From NCBI GenBank assembly GCA_020439745.1, contig JAGQSC010000025.1, positions 124,001 through 188,000 of the forward strand: a stretch of DNA of 64,000 nucleotides, written 5' to 3'. A program made the position numbers and the translations under genes. This document shows, in pieces, positions 44,371 to 52,856 of this stretch. The number at the start of each line of letters is the position of its first letter. The stretch's first letter is position 1. Below the pieces are notes generated by a model that was given only the letters and a program-made list of their open reading frames with translations, ran no database searches and was not told where the DNA came from. This stretch comes from Acidobacteriota bacterium. Lineage in GTDB: Bacteria > Acidobacteriota > Holophagae > Acanthopleuribacterales > Acanthopleuribacteraceae.

Positions 44371-45716
44371 ACGTGGTGATTAGCGAATCTCCGGTGGACT
44401 TGCGCATAGCAGTCACGGTTGACGGAGCACTGAGACGTTACTATGCCCTGAACAAAGGCGACCTTAATCCCGGGGTCATCGCGGTAGGTCTGGTTACTAA
44501 AGTGTTGCCAGGTCTTAAGAGCGCCTTCGTGAAAATAGGATCAGAACAACAGGTATTTGTGCCATTTGATAGGGGAAGTGATTCCTTGAAGGCGGGTCAA
44601 ACCGTGTTGGTGTCAGTGTACCGCAAGGCCGAAGCCGGAAAAGAACCCATGGCCCGGCTTGGTGTGACACTGCGTGGTATTCAGGCGATTGTATTACCAG
44701 GAAATGGAGTCCGACACAGTAAAGGTCTTCGAGTGGATGGTTCTGTAAGGGAATGGTCAGACCTGTGTGAACAACAAGGCATGGAAGTCTTGCTTCGCAC
44801 ATCATCAAGCTGGAGTAGCTTACAACAGGTGGCTAAAGAATGTGCCTTCCTGAAGCAACAGGTCGATTCATGGAGCTTGGAAATGGCGCGTTCCGGCGAG
44901 CCTAGGATATTGTCTGATGGTTTGGTTGCATATGTCTTGGATGTCATAGCACGTGCGTCGCGCTCGGAGCCGGCACGGGTGGTGTGTGATGACAGTCATT
45001 TGGCCCACAAATTGAGAGATTATCTGGTGGCTTGTGCGCCCCAGATCGCAAGCCAATGCAGTTTTCATAGGGGCCCAACCATGGCTTTTGATGCGTTGAA
45101 GATCACATCCCAGATCGATGCCTTTCAAAAGCCTAAAGTCTGGCTTAAGTCTGGTGGTTTCCTATTGTTCCATGATGCCAATGGTATTACCACCATCGAT
45201 GTCAATAGTGGAAAATCCAGCCAGCGTCTCAAGAACAGGCTGACTTTGAATCTAGAAGCGGCAGCAGAATCAGCTCGTCAAATTCAGCTCCGTGACATTG
45301 GCGGATTGATCGTGATGGATTTCCTGGACCTCTCTTCCGATGGCGACCGGGCACAAGTGGAGCGATGCTTTCGTGCGGGCATGGCCGACGACTCCAGCAA
45401 ATGGCGTATGGAACCCTTAAATGGCTTAGGTGTCGGCGTCATGAGCCGCGAAAAAACTGGTGGTCCGGCAGCGGTTCGTTGTCCCAAATGCAAGGGCTCC
45501 GGGTCGCTAATAGCTGTGGACGAACAGGCCCGAGCCATGGCTCGTACCTTATGGCAGCAGTCCAAGACGAGCTCAGCGGGTTCGTTCCTTTTGGAAGTCT
45601 CAAAACCCATTCGCCGGCACTTGGACCAACATCCCGACATGCTAACTTGGGCCGCACACTTGAAACTCACATGGTCACTGGGCCACGATACCTGGCAAGT
45701 CACGCCCGACGATTGA
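44367..45716 (+). CDS. rng: Ribonuclease G/E family endoribonuclease
   Basis: A 449-residue RNase G-like enzyme for 5'-monophosphate-assisted cleavage in rRNA and mRNA processing. The S1 domain spans about 35-120 (VTKVLPGLKSAFVKIG). The catalytic Asp residues are in TTIDVNSGKS and LIVMDFLDL; the zinc-link is CPKCKGSG. The long C-terminal scaffold of RNase E is absent. The start at 44367 overlaps the EVE stop by ATGA. Confidence 0.93.
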   Translation: MNVVISESPVDLRIAVTVDGALRRYYALNKGDLNPGVIAVGLVTKVLPGLKSAFVKIGSEQQVFVPFDRGSDSLKAGQTVLVSVYRKAEAGKEPMARLGVTLRGIQAIVLPGNGVRHSKGLRVDGSVREWSDLCEQQGMEVLLRTSSSWSSLQQVAKECAFLKQQVDSWSLEMARSGEPRILSDGLVAYVLDVIARASRSEPARVVCDDSHLAHKLRDYLVACAPQIASQCSFHRGPTMAFDALKITSQIDAFQKPKVWLKSGGFLLFHDANGITTIDVNSGKSSQRLKNRLTLNLEAAAESARQIQLRDIGGLIVMDFLDLSSDGDRAQVERCFRAGMADDSSKWRMEPLNGLGVGVMSREKTGGPAAVRCPKCKGSGSLIAVDEQARAMARTLWQQSKTSSAGSFLLEVSKPIRRHLDQHPDMLTWAAHLKLTWSLGHDTWQVTPDD

Positions 45717-45847
45717 TTAAAATTCAACATGCGACATGATGAATATTAATCATATGGTGAAAAATAATCAGGCACCCTTTTTTCGTGCCTCACAATAATG
45801 TGTGGGTAAGTGCTTGTAATAAAGTTGGTTAGATGTCTTTTGGGGCA

Positions 45848-45864
45848 TTGGCACGGCTCTTGAT
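45848..45864 (+). promoter_or_regulatory. Sigma-54-like (-24/-12) promoter
   Basis: TTGGCACG (45848-45855), 4 nt, TTGAT (45860-45864). The -24 element is perfect and the spacing between GG and the -12 G is the canonical 10 nt. The -12 dinucleotide is GA instead of GC. It ends 19 nt before the start of the next gene. An NtrC-type sigma-54 activator lies at the end of the cluster that follows. A separate short hairpin (AGGCAC 45770-45775, GTGCCT 45785-45790) lies upstream after rng. Confidence 0.55.
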
Positions 45865-45883
45865 CTCCTGTTAGGTGGATCGA

Positions 45884-46225
45884 ATGATGGAGGTTCATGT
45901 GCAACGAATGCTGTTCCAGTTAATCGCGCAAAACAACGCGCTCTTCGTCAGGGAGGCCCAAGCTGCGGGGCTGTCTGCAAGTGATGCAGCCGAACTGGTT
46001 TCTTTTTTGCGCGTGTATTTATCAGACATCCAACTATGCACATTTCAAGCTGCATTGCCGACACCTGCCGAAATGTTTTGTATTTTGTATGCATCCATCG
46101 ATAATCAAGCGATAGCAGCTCAACTTACCGCTCTGCCTCAAGTCACATCGCGTGCCTTGATGCGTGTCATGAATCTGATTGCCGATCACATGTGTGAATC
46201 ACCTGACCACATGTGTGTCCGTTGA
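45884..46225 (+). CDS. Hypothetical small protein
   Basis: I do not recognise this protein of about 113 residues. It is mostly alpha-helical, without signal peptide or membrane segment, and rich in Ala, Leu and Met (RMLFQLIAQNNALFVREAQAAGL). Several starts are possible: GTG 45875, ATG 45884 and ATG 45887. ATG 45884 has AGGTGG at good spacing. It lies just behind a sigma-54-like promoter and 22 nt before a DUF4332 gene. Confidence 0.6.
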   Translation: MMEVHVQRMLFQLIAQNNALFVREAQAAGLSASDAAELVSFLRVYLSDIQLCTFQAALPTPAEMFCILYASIDNQAIAAQLTALPQVTSRALMRVMNLIADHMCESPDHMCVR

Positions 46226-46247
46226 ATGAAGGAAAGAAGGAGACATC

Positions 46248-46649
46248 ATGAAAATCGAAGCGATTGAAGGAATTGGACCTGTATATGGGCAGAAGTTAAG
46301 AAGTGCAGGCGTCACTTCGGTGGCTAAACTGCTCAAGGCGGGTGCTGGTCGTTCAGACCGAAAAAAACTGGCCGAAGCCAGTGGCATTGACGAAAAGAAG
46401 CTATTGGATTTGGTCAACATGGCGGACCTATTTCGCATTAAAGGCATCGCGAGTCAATATGCTGAACTGTTGAAAGCTGTGGGCGTGGACACCGTCAAAG
46501 AACTGAAGATGCGCAATTGTGGCAACCTGTGCGCCAAGATGAAAGAAGTCAACGACGCACGCAAACTGGTACGCCAGCTTCCCAGCCAAAGTGTGGTTGA
46601 TGGTTGGATCCACGAGGCCGCTTCTTTGCCTCCTGTTATTACCCACTAA
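46248..46649 (+). CDS. DUF4332 helix-hairpin-helix protein
   Basis: A 133-residue protein with two helix-hairpin-helix-like modules: IEGIGPVYGQKLRSAGV near the N-terminus and FRIKGIASQYAELLKAVGV around residue 65. This arrangement is DUF4332, which resembles DNA-binding HhH repeats but has no known function. GAAGGAG precedes the ATG. A strong GC-rich hairpin lies downstream, so it may be cotranscribed with the preceding small gene and partly separated from the Hpt gene. Confidence 0.85.
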   Translation: MKIEAIEGIGPVYGQKLRSAGVTSVAKLLKAGAGRSDRKKLAEASGIDEKKLLDLVNMADLFRIKGIASQYAELLKAVGVDTVKELKMRNCGNLCAKMKEVNDARKLVRQLPSQSVVDGWIHEAASLPPVITH

Positions 46650-46655
46650 TACATC

Positions 46656-46685
46656 CAGGCCAGGTCGCGTAGGCGGCCTGGCCTG
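46656..46685. terminator. GC-rich hairpin without T-run between DUF4332 and Hpt genes
   Basis: CAGGCCAGG (46656-46664) and CCTGGCCTG (46677-46685) form a perfect 9-bp stem with a 12-nt loop. There is no T-run, so it may act as a partial terminator or an RNA stabiliser. Confidence 0.45.
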
Positions 46686-46699
46686 TCTAGGCTAAACCC

Positions 46700-47029
46700 A
46701 TGAACCAGCTTTCAGAACAGGCGCAATTAAGGGTTGCCGATATCCGACGGCGATTTATCGAAAATCTTCCTGAGCTGATCCAGCAGCTCAAAAGTGATGC
46801 GCAAAAAGGCGATGCCGAATCCATCGAGCGTTTGCAGGGTACCGCGCACCGGCTCGTGGGTTCCGCAGGTACGTTTGGACTCAAAGCCGTTTCGACAGCA
46901 GGAATGGAACTGGAACGACGGATACGCGCCTGTGCTAGTGAGCACGATACCTTGAAGGCGATTGGCGTTTTGGAGCAGGCACTGAACACAGACATGAGCA
47001 ACCTACCTGGCGTTTCCAGCGACAAATAA
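46700..47029 (+). CDS. Stand-alone histidine phosphotransfer (Hpt) protein
   Basis: A 109-residue four-helix Hpt domain with phospho-accepting His50 in AHRLVGSAGTFGL. Hpt proteins shuttle phosphate between receiver domains. The only receiver-bearing proteins nearby are the hybrid kinase at 50004 and the NtrC-type regulator at 51491, so it may carry phosphate between them. No clear ribosome site is seen. Confidence 0.9.
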   Translation: MNQLSEQAQLRVADIRRRFIENLPELIQQLKSDAQKGDAESIERLQGTAHRLVGSAGTFGLKAVSTAGMELERRIRACASEHDTLKAIGVLEQALNTDMSNLPGVSSDK

Positions 47030-47050
47030 TTAATGTTGTGCTGTGATTGT

Positions 47051-47095
47051 CCGAAAAGTTGAGTAGACTTCTTGTTGAAAAATCAACGTTTTCGG
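47051..47095 (+). promoter_or_regulatory. Long inverted repeat upstream of the coiled-coil/OmpA/GTPase operon
   Basis: CCGAAAAGTTGA (47051-47062) is complementary to TCAACGTTTTCGG (47083-47095) with one bulged base. The repeat sits in the 82-nt gap before the operon start at 47112. It could be an operator for a dimeric regulator or a leader hairpin. Confidence 0.45.
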
Positions 47096-47111
47096 GGGAT
47101 TGGTAGTTGTT

Positions 47112-47660
47112 ATGGCAACCAAAGCTAAAGACACGAAAGTTCTTGAAGAAGGTGGTAACGTCGATAAGATTCGCGAGATTCTCTTCGGCGGACAAATGCG
47201 TCAATATGAACGCCGGTTTGAGGAAATGGAAGCACGGATCAAATCAGAACTGGATGAATTAAGGGCCCTTATTAACAAGCAGGTTTCCAGCTTGGACGAG
47301 TGGGCCCGGCGTGAAGTGGATCGACTAGACGCTCGTAACCAGGACGAAAAGAAGGAACGATACGAAGCCGTAAAGAAGCTTGAAGACAGTTTGCGAGAAT
47401 CCTCGGATCAAGCGCATAAGACCGTGCAAATTCTGGACGAGCGTATGACCTCTGAACAACGCGAACTTAGAGCCCAAATGCGTTCTCAGGCACAGTCCTT
47501 TGAGGCGTCTTTGGCAGACTGGCGCGAGTCATTGAAGCACGACACGACGCAACTCGGACAGAGATTGGAGCAGGACAAGGTCTCCAAACAAGACCTTGCC
47601 GGGTTCCTGTCCGAAATGGCGCTGCGCCTGCAAGGGGAATTCGAACTTCCAGAATCCTGA
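47112..47660 (+). CDS. Coiled-coil protein encoded with the OmpA/GTPase genes
   Basis: A 182-residue soluble protein that is almost entirely predicted coiled coil (about 18-165), with strong heptads in ERRFEEMEARIKSELDELRALI and KKLEDSLRESSDQAHKTVQILDERM. The segment IREILFGGQM near residue 20 precedes the coil. I recall similar coiled-coil proteins beside Rab-like GTPases and OmpA-family proteins in other bacteria, but I know no function. The start at 47112 is chosen over TTG 47100. It ends 2 nt before the OmpA gene. Confidence 0.8.
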   Translation: MATKAKDTKVLEEGGNVDKIREILFGGQMRQYERRFEEMEARIKSELDELRALINKQVSSLDEWARREVDRLDARNQDEKKERYEAVKKLEDSLRESSDQAHKTVQILDERMTSEQRELRAQMRSQAQSFEASLADWRESLKHDTTQLGQRLEQDKVSKQDLAGFLSEMALRLQGEFELPES

Positions 47661-47662
47661 AA

Positions 47663-49522
47663 ATGACACAAACGGACCAAGACCAGGCGCTGCGTGAACT
47701 GCAGAATATTCTGTTATCAGAACAGGAGGAGGCTTTGCGGTTGTTGCGCAACCGCATCGCCGATTTGGAGTCACGAACGACTGATGTAGCCGAAGTGCTC
47801 CCACAGGCATTGAATCGCGCGGCGCCTTCAGGTCTCTCCTCGGCGCTAACGGGTCCGATTGCCGCAAGTCTGAGACGAGTAGCTCGTCGTGAGCGCAAGA
47901 TGCTGGCCGAAGTCATGTTTCCCGTCATGATGCCAGCCATTCGGCGCGCTGTCTTGGAGACCTTGCGCGCCTGGGTTAAGACCGTTAACCAGGTCATCGA
48001 TCACAGTTTCTCAATACGGGGCATGAGTTGGCGTTGGCAAGCGCTTCGAACGGGCGTTCCCTTTTCAGAGATCGTACTCAAACATACGCTGATTTATCGC
48101 GTGGAACAGGTCTTTCTCATCCATCGTGAGTTGGGCTTGCTCCTAGCCCATCAGTTTCACCCTGACGTGGTGACCCGAGACAGTAATGCCGTGTCCGCTA
48201 TGCTCACTGCGATCCAAGATTTCATGCATGACAGTTTTGATGCTTCGGGTGAGACCGAACTGGCTTCCGTGGATGTGGGTGCCCTGACTTTATGGGTCGA
48301 ACATGACGAGTTTGCCTACTTAGCGTGTGCCATTCGAGGCGTACCACCTGAATCCCTACGCAGTGCCATGCGCGACTTGCTCGATAACGTCCTCAACGCA
48401 TTCGGCTCACAAATTCGGTCCTTTTCCGGTGATACCAAGGACTTGGATGGCGTGGAATTACTCATGGAGGAAGCTCTAGATTCCATGGGAGCGGAATCGC
48501 AGCCCGGAAGCCTCACACCCTACCTGCTCGCTGTTTTGGCAATGGTCCTGTTGGGCTGGGTCGGTTTGAGAACCTACCGTATGTTTACCGATCGCAGCAG
48601 TCATGTAGCCCATGTGACTCAGGTGTTACGCAAGGAACCGGGCTATTTGGTACAGTCCGTCGAAATTTCAGATGGATCTATGATGGTGCGAGGTTTAAAA
48701 GATCCACTGGCCCGACCCTTAAATGAGGTGTTGGGTCATGATGATGTATCCGGCGACTTTAAGCCCTTCATGTCGCTGGACAGCGCCATGGTGACTGAGA
48801 GACTCAGGCAGTGGCTTGAAGTGCCTGATACCGTTGACATGGAGCTCACACCAAAGCTCATTACCTTTCGCGGGGCCGCACCCGCTGAATGGTTGGCGTC
48901 TCTCCACCAGAGCAGGGCATCGGACAGGCTGGGGTACAGCTTGAATGCGGATCAGGTATATTTACAGGACGAATGGTTAGCCTCGCTGCGTGCCCTTGAA
49001 TTGCCGGAACGAGTTCAACTCTTAGACGAGGGCCATTTGAGTGGCCAGATCAGTTGGCAGGAATGGTTGGATCTCAAACCCCATCTTGCCGAATTGAATC
49101 CACCCCCTGAAACGTTCCATGCATTAATGGTTGACGAATGGCAGCAGATTGAGGACTTGCGCCAACAAATAGATGGTGTATTTATGTCCTTTGAGAGCGA
49201 TACGAGACCAAGTGAGGACGTCGAAGTCAAGGCAAACGCCATTCAGAAAGTCATGCATCTGGCCCAAACACTTAACCTTTCTGTGACCGTCGAGGTCTCG
49301 CCATTCACCGATGGACTGGGATCGGAGCGGTTCAACCTTGGCCTGCAGCAACGCCGGGCCCAACTAGCCATTGAAAAACTCACAAGCCATGGCATCCCCA
49401 ATACCGTATTCGAAATTGTACCTACGCAGATTACGTCTATTAACGAGCGCAATGAGGACCTGCGGCGCGTGGATCTCACCGTAAAAGTGGACGAACTGGC
49501 GTTAGATTTGGAGCAGCCATGA
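47663..49522 (+). CDS. OmpA-family envelope protein with large cytoplasmic N-terminal domain
   Basis: A 619-residue inner-membrane protein. Residues 1-280 look cytoplasmic and carry conserved blocks (MFPVMMPAIRRAV, RTGVPFSEIVLKHTLIYRVEQVFLIH, AMLTAIQDFMHDSF) typical of an uncharacterised OmpA-containing family I recall near small GTPases. One membrane helix lies at about 285-303. The periplasmic part ends in an OmpA-like peptidoglycan-binding domain (about 505-615: VEVSPFTDGLGSERFNLGLQQRRAQLAIEKL). The topology could carry a signal from wall to cytoplasm or the reverse. It overlaps the GTPase gene by ATGA. Confidence 0.9.
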   Translation: MTQTDQDQALRELQNILLSEQEEALRLLRNRIADLESRTTDVAEVLPQALNRAAPSGLSSALTGPIAASLRRVARRERKMLAEVMFPVMMPAIRRAVLETLRAWVKTVNQVIDHSFSIRGMSWRWQALRTGVPFSEIVLKHTLIYRVEQVFLIHRELGLLLAHQFHPDVVTRDSNAVSAMLTAIQDFMHDSFDASGETELASVDVGALTLWVEHDEFAYLACAIRGVPPESLRSAMRDLLDNVLNAFGSQIRSFSGDTKDLDGVELLMEEALDSMGAESQPGSLTPYLLAVLAMVLLGWVGLRTYRMFTDRSSHVAHVTQVLRKEPGYLVQSVEISDGSMMVRGLKDPLARPLNEVLGHDDVSGDFKPFMSLDSAMVTERLRQWLEVPDTVDMELTPKLITFRGAAPAEWLASLHQSRASDRLGYSLNADQVYLQDEWLASLRALELPERVQLLDEGHLSGQISWQEWLDLKPHLAELNPPPETFHALMVDEWQQIEDLRQQIDGVFMSFESDTRPSEDVEVKANAIQKVMHLAQTLNLSVTVEVSPFTDGLGSERFNLGLQQRRAQLAIEKLTSHGIPNTVFEIVPTQITSINERNEDLRRVDLTVKVDELALDLEQP

Positions 49523-50007
49523 GTATCGCTCGCAAAATCTGCATGGTGGGTGATTTTGGCGTAGGGAAAACCAGCCTGATCGAGCAGTTTGTCCATAAAC
49601 AATTCTCCGATCGGTATCTGACCACGATAGGGGTGAAGATCGACACCAAAGACATGAGTATTCACGGTCAAAACCTGCGTCTGGTGATATGGGACCTTGC
49701 CGGAAAATCATCGTTCTCCAAATTGGACCATTCTTTTCTCAAGGGGGCGGCTGGGTACTTACTGGTAGCCGATGGAACGCGATCCGAGACTATTGCTACG
49801 GCGCAATCCCTTGCTGAGGAAATAGCCGGACAGTGGGGAGACCTGCCATTCTGCTTCCTGATCAATAAATCAGACCTCGAAGACCAATGGGAAGCCAATG
49901 ATTCAAAAACCACCTCATTCGCCCAATGCGTATTCAAAACAAGCGCCAAGACAGGCGAGGGGGTCGACGACGCATTTGATGCCCTGGCAGAACGGGTGGC
50001 ACCATGA
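49519..50007 (+). CDS. Small Ras/Rab-like GTPase
   Basis: A 162-residue P-loop GTPase of the Ras superfamily, similar in size to eukaryotic Rab proteins. G1 is GDFGVGKT (11-18), G2 Thr is in TTIG (35-38), G3 is DLAG (59-62), G4 is NKSD (116-119) and G5 is TSAK (141-144). The residue after DxxG, normally the catalytic Gln61 of Ras, is Lys63, so intrinsic hydrolysis may be slow or depend on a partner. There is no lipidation motif. ATGA overlaps on both sides place it between the OmpA protein and a hybrid kinase. Confidence 0.92.
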   Translation: MSIARKICMVGDFGVGKTSLIEQFVHKQFSDRYLTTIGVKIDTKDMSIHGQNLRLVIWDLAGKSSFSKLDHSFLKGAAGYLLVADGTRSETIATAQSLAEEIAGQWGDLPFCFLINKSDLEDQWEANDSKTTSFAQCVFKTSAKTGEGVDDAFDALAERVAP

Positions 50008-51494
50008 GTTTGCCCGAGTTCGTGCATAACCTGTTGCAGGCAGTTTTTCATGAGCATCACGAACAGGTGACGGCTATCTGTGACGACCAAGGCGTGGTGC
50101 AGCAAGTTTGGGGAGCCCAGGACTTCTTGAGTGAACCATTGAGGGCAGGCGCTTCGGTTTCCTTGAGTCTGCCTGAATTCACGACACACGACTTGAGGGA
50201 ACCCTTAAGACTACCTGTGGTGAGTGGCCGTGAAGGGTACTTTTATTCACTGGATTACAAATCAGTTCACGGTGGGGGCGTACTTTTGGTGCGCAATCAA
50301 ACTGATCACGTCGCAGAACTGCAACAGAAACAACAGATGGCCCATGACTTGGCTCTGATGTTTCGCGCCCAGTCTCGATTGATGTCGCACCTGCAGGCCA
50401 GTCATGAACGACTGGCAGAAACGGAACGGCACCTTTCGGAAACCAATCGATTGAAAAGCCAGTTCATGGCGAATTTGGCACATGAGCTGAAGACGCCGTT
50501 AACTGCAATCCTTGGCTACGCTGAAATGATGGGGGCCTCGTCTGAACCCGACCGAGAACACGCCTCCAAGATTGAACGATCCGCCCGTCAACTAATGACA
50601 CTGTTGGAAAATCTGTTAGACCAGAATCTGCTCAATATCGCAACCGTCGAATTGCATGATGTACCCACCGCCCTGACCAACGTGATGGAAGACATCAAGA
50701 CCATCTTTATGCCTATTGCGTCACGGGGCCAATTGGCGTTTCATGTGCGGCACGGCGATCTTCCTGTGGTGACAGCTGACGATGTCAGACTTAGGCAGAT
50801 CTTAGTGAACCTAGTCGGCAATGCGCTCAAATTCACGAAGCAAGGCTCTGTGCGCGTCGAAGCGAATTATGGAGACAACCTGTTCCAGGTGGACGTGATA
50901 GATACCGGACCCGGTATACCCATGCGAGAACAGCAACGGATCTTCCAACCCTATCAACGCCTGAACCCCCAATCACCGGGCGCAGGGCTGGGCCTGGCCA
51001 TTGTGAAGCAACTGGTGGAAACCATGTCAGGTGAACTGAGTGTGCGATCGGTGGAGGGTGAGGGCAGCACGTTCATGTTGCGCCTTCCGCTACTCCAGGT
51101 TACGTCCAAAACGACAGAAACGACGCGGCAAGGTCTCATCGGCATTGCCGAGGACGATCCCGATATCAGAGACCTGATCGCCGTGGTGCTCGCAGATCTT
51201 GGTTATTGTGTTGAAGCATTTGGCGATGGCCTTGAATTATGCGAATGGGCCAGCAACGCAAAGCCGGATATGGTCATTACCGACTTGAATCTGCCGCGAA
51301 TGGCAGGCATTGAACTCATCATGGCCTTACGTCAATTGGGACACATATTCCCGATCGTGGTGCTTTCGGCCTCCTCTAAATCTGAGGATAGGCGTCGTGC
51401 TCGTGAGGCTGGCTGTAGTTTGTTCCTCAAGAAGCCGGTGCACATGCTTCATCTGGTCAATGAAGTGGACCGATTGTTGGAGTCTCATTCTTGA
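50004..51494 (+). CDS. Hybrid sensor histidine kinase with C-terminal receiver
   Basis: A 496-residue soluble kinase. Residues 1-105 form a PAS-like sensor; 106-150 are coiled coil. HisKA holds His160 in ANLAHELKTPL; the ATPase domain has the N box NLVGNALKFT (269-278), DTGPGI and GAGLGLAI. The C-terminal receiver (about 375-494) has Asp427 in VITDLNLP and a conserved Lys in FLKKP. No membrane segment is present, so it probably reads the state of the GTPase or other cytoplasmic partners. Overlaps with its neighbours (ATGA, TTGA) show tight coupling. Confidence 0.94.
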   Translation: MSLPEFVHNLLQAVFHEHHEQVTAICDDQGVVQQVWGAQDFLSEPLRAGASVSLSLPEFTTHDLREPLRLPVVSGREGYFYSLDYKSVHGGGVLLVRNQTDHVAELQQKQQMAHDLALMFRAQSRLMSHLQASHERLAETERHLSETNRLKSQFMANLAHELKTPLTAILGYAEMMGASSEPDREHASKIERSARQLMTLLENLLDQNLLNIATVELHDVPTALTNVMEDIKTIFMPIASRGQLAFHVRHGDLPVVTADDVRLRQILVNLVGNALKFTKQGSVRVEANYGDNLFQVDVIDTGPGIPMREQQRIFQPYQRLNPQSPGAGLGLAIVKQLVETMSGELSVRSVEGEGSTFMLRLPLLQVTSKTTETTRQGLIGIAEDDPDIRDLIAVVLADLGYCVEAFGDGLELCEWASNAKPDMVITDLNLPRMAGIELIMALRQLGHIFPIVVLSASSKSEDRRRAREAGCSLFLKKPVHMLHLVNEVDRLLESHS

Positions 51495-52855
51495 GCTCAG
51501 TGAACTTGTTGATTGTAGAAGACGATGACTTTGTAGCAGAGCTGCTTTCTGTCTATCTCGAAGACCAACAATGGAGAGCCGTACGTGCAAATAGTGTCGC
51601 TCAGGCACTCAGACTGCTGCACCAGCAGGAATTTGATGCCGCTCTTTGCGACTATCAACTCCCCGACGGCAACGGGATCAACTTAATCCGACAGGTCAAG
51701 CAACATGACCGAGAATTGCCCATAATCTTCATGACAGGCCATGGTTCCATCGATACAGCCGTTGCAGCCATGCAGGCAGGTGCCTTCGAGTACCTCGCCA
51801 AACCGCTCAACATGGACGAAGTCTTGATTAAGGTGAAGAACGCGCTTGATTTGACGCATCTAAGGCGCAACCTTCGACAGGCTCAAGATGAACTGGAAAG
51901 ACGTGATATCGACTTTGGCATCATTGGCCGTTCTGATGCCATGCGTAGCGTTTTGCGGACTGTTCGCATTGTGGCGCGTTCCGAAGTGGACAGCGTGTTG
52001 ATTACCGGAGAAAGCGGTGTCGGAAAAAACCTGGTGGCGCTCGCGATACACAAGGGCAGTGAGCGTCATAAACGGGCTTTTGTAGAGATCACCTGTACGG
52101 CCCTTCCCGATCATTTGCTTGAAAGTGAATTGTTTGGGCATGAACGAGGCGCCTTTACCGACGCGCGCCAGCCAAAAACCGGTCTCCTGGAAACAGCTGA
52201 TGGCGGTACGGCGTTTCTCGATGAAATTGGGGATATGTCTTTGCCGCTCCAGTCTAAGTTGCTGGGATTCCTGGAAAGCCGACGACTACGTCGCGTGGGG
52301 TCTACCAAGGAACGCGAGATTGATGTTCGGGTCATTGCGGCATCCAATCGCAGCCTACAGCAAAGAGTCGCCGAACAACATTTTCGCGAGGATCTGCTGT
52401 ACCGACTTAACGTCATTGAAATACATATTCCAGCTTTGAGGCAGCGCAGACAGGATATCCCTTTGTTAGCCATGCACTTTCTGAAGGCATTTGCTCAAAA
52501 ACAAAAGAAGAGCATCAATTCCCTGACTGATTCGGCCATTGAACTGCTGACACAGTACCCCTGGCCCGGTAATGTGAGGCAACTGCGCAATGCCGTGGAG
52601 CGGGCCGTCGTTTTTTGTCAAGGTAACGTTTTGGACGCTCGCGATTTCAGTCTGGAGGGTCCAGCAGCGTTACCAAACCCATCAGTTGCATTGCTGGATG
52701 TTGACGTTCTGAATGGGATGTCGCTTGCCGATTTGGATCGTGAATGTGTGCGCCGTGCCTTGAAACAAACAAATGGCAACAAATCAGCGGCCGCTCGGTT
52801 GTTGGGGATAACCCGAAATCAGATCATGTATCGCGTCAAAAAATATGGGTTCTGA
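51491..52855 (+). CDS. NtrC-family sigma-54-dependent response regulator
   Basis: A 454-residue transcription activator. The receiver (1-120) has Asp54 in CDYQLPDG. The AAA+ domain has Walker A GESGVGKN (173-180), Walker B FLDEIGD and the sigma-54 contact loop GAFTDA (220-225), a common variant of GAFTGA. A Fis-type HTH ends the protein (GNKSAAARLLGITRNQIMYRVKK). The start is TTG, overlapping the kinase stop. It is the likely output of the cluster; a sigma-54-like promoter lies at 45848. Confidence 0.95.
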   Translation: MSSVNLLIVEDDDFVAELLSVYLEDQQWRAVRANSVAQALRLLHQQEFDAALCDYQLPDGNGINLIRQVKQHDRELPIIFMTGHGSIDTAVAAMQAGAFEYLAKPLNMDEVLIKVKNALDLTHLRRNLRQAQDELERRDIDFGIIGRSDAMRSVLRTVRIVARSEVDSVLITGESGVGKNLVALAIHKGSERHKRAFVEITCTALPDHLLESELFGHERGAFTDARQPKTGLLETADGGTAFLDEIGDMSLPLQSKLLGFLESRRLRRVGSTKEREIDVRVIAASNRSLQQRVAEQHFREDLLYRLNVIEIHIPALRQRRQDIPLLAMHFLKAFAQKQKKSINSLTDSAIELLTQYPWPGNVRQLRNAVERAVVFCQGNVLDARDFSLEGPAALPNPSVALLDVDVLNGMSLADLDRECVRRALKQTNGNKSAAARLLGITRNQIMYRVKKYGF

Positions 52856-52856
52856 G

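Noticed and set aside
52100-52170. Non-functional sigma-54 activator because the loop is GAFTDA rather than GAFTGA
   Set aside because: GAFTDA is a recurrent variant in otherwise normal NtrC-family proteins, and all other motifs are intact.
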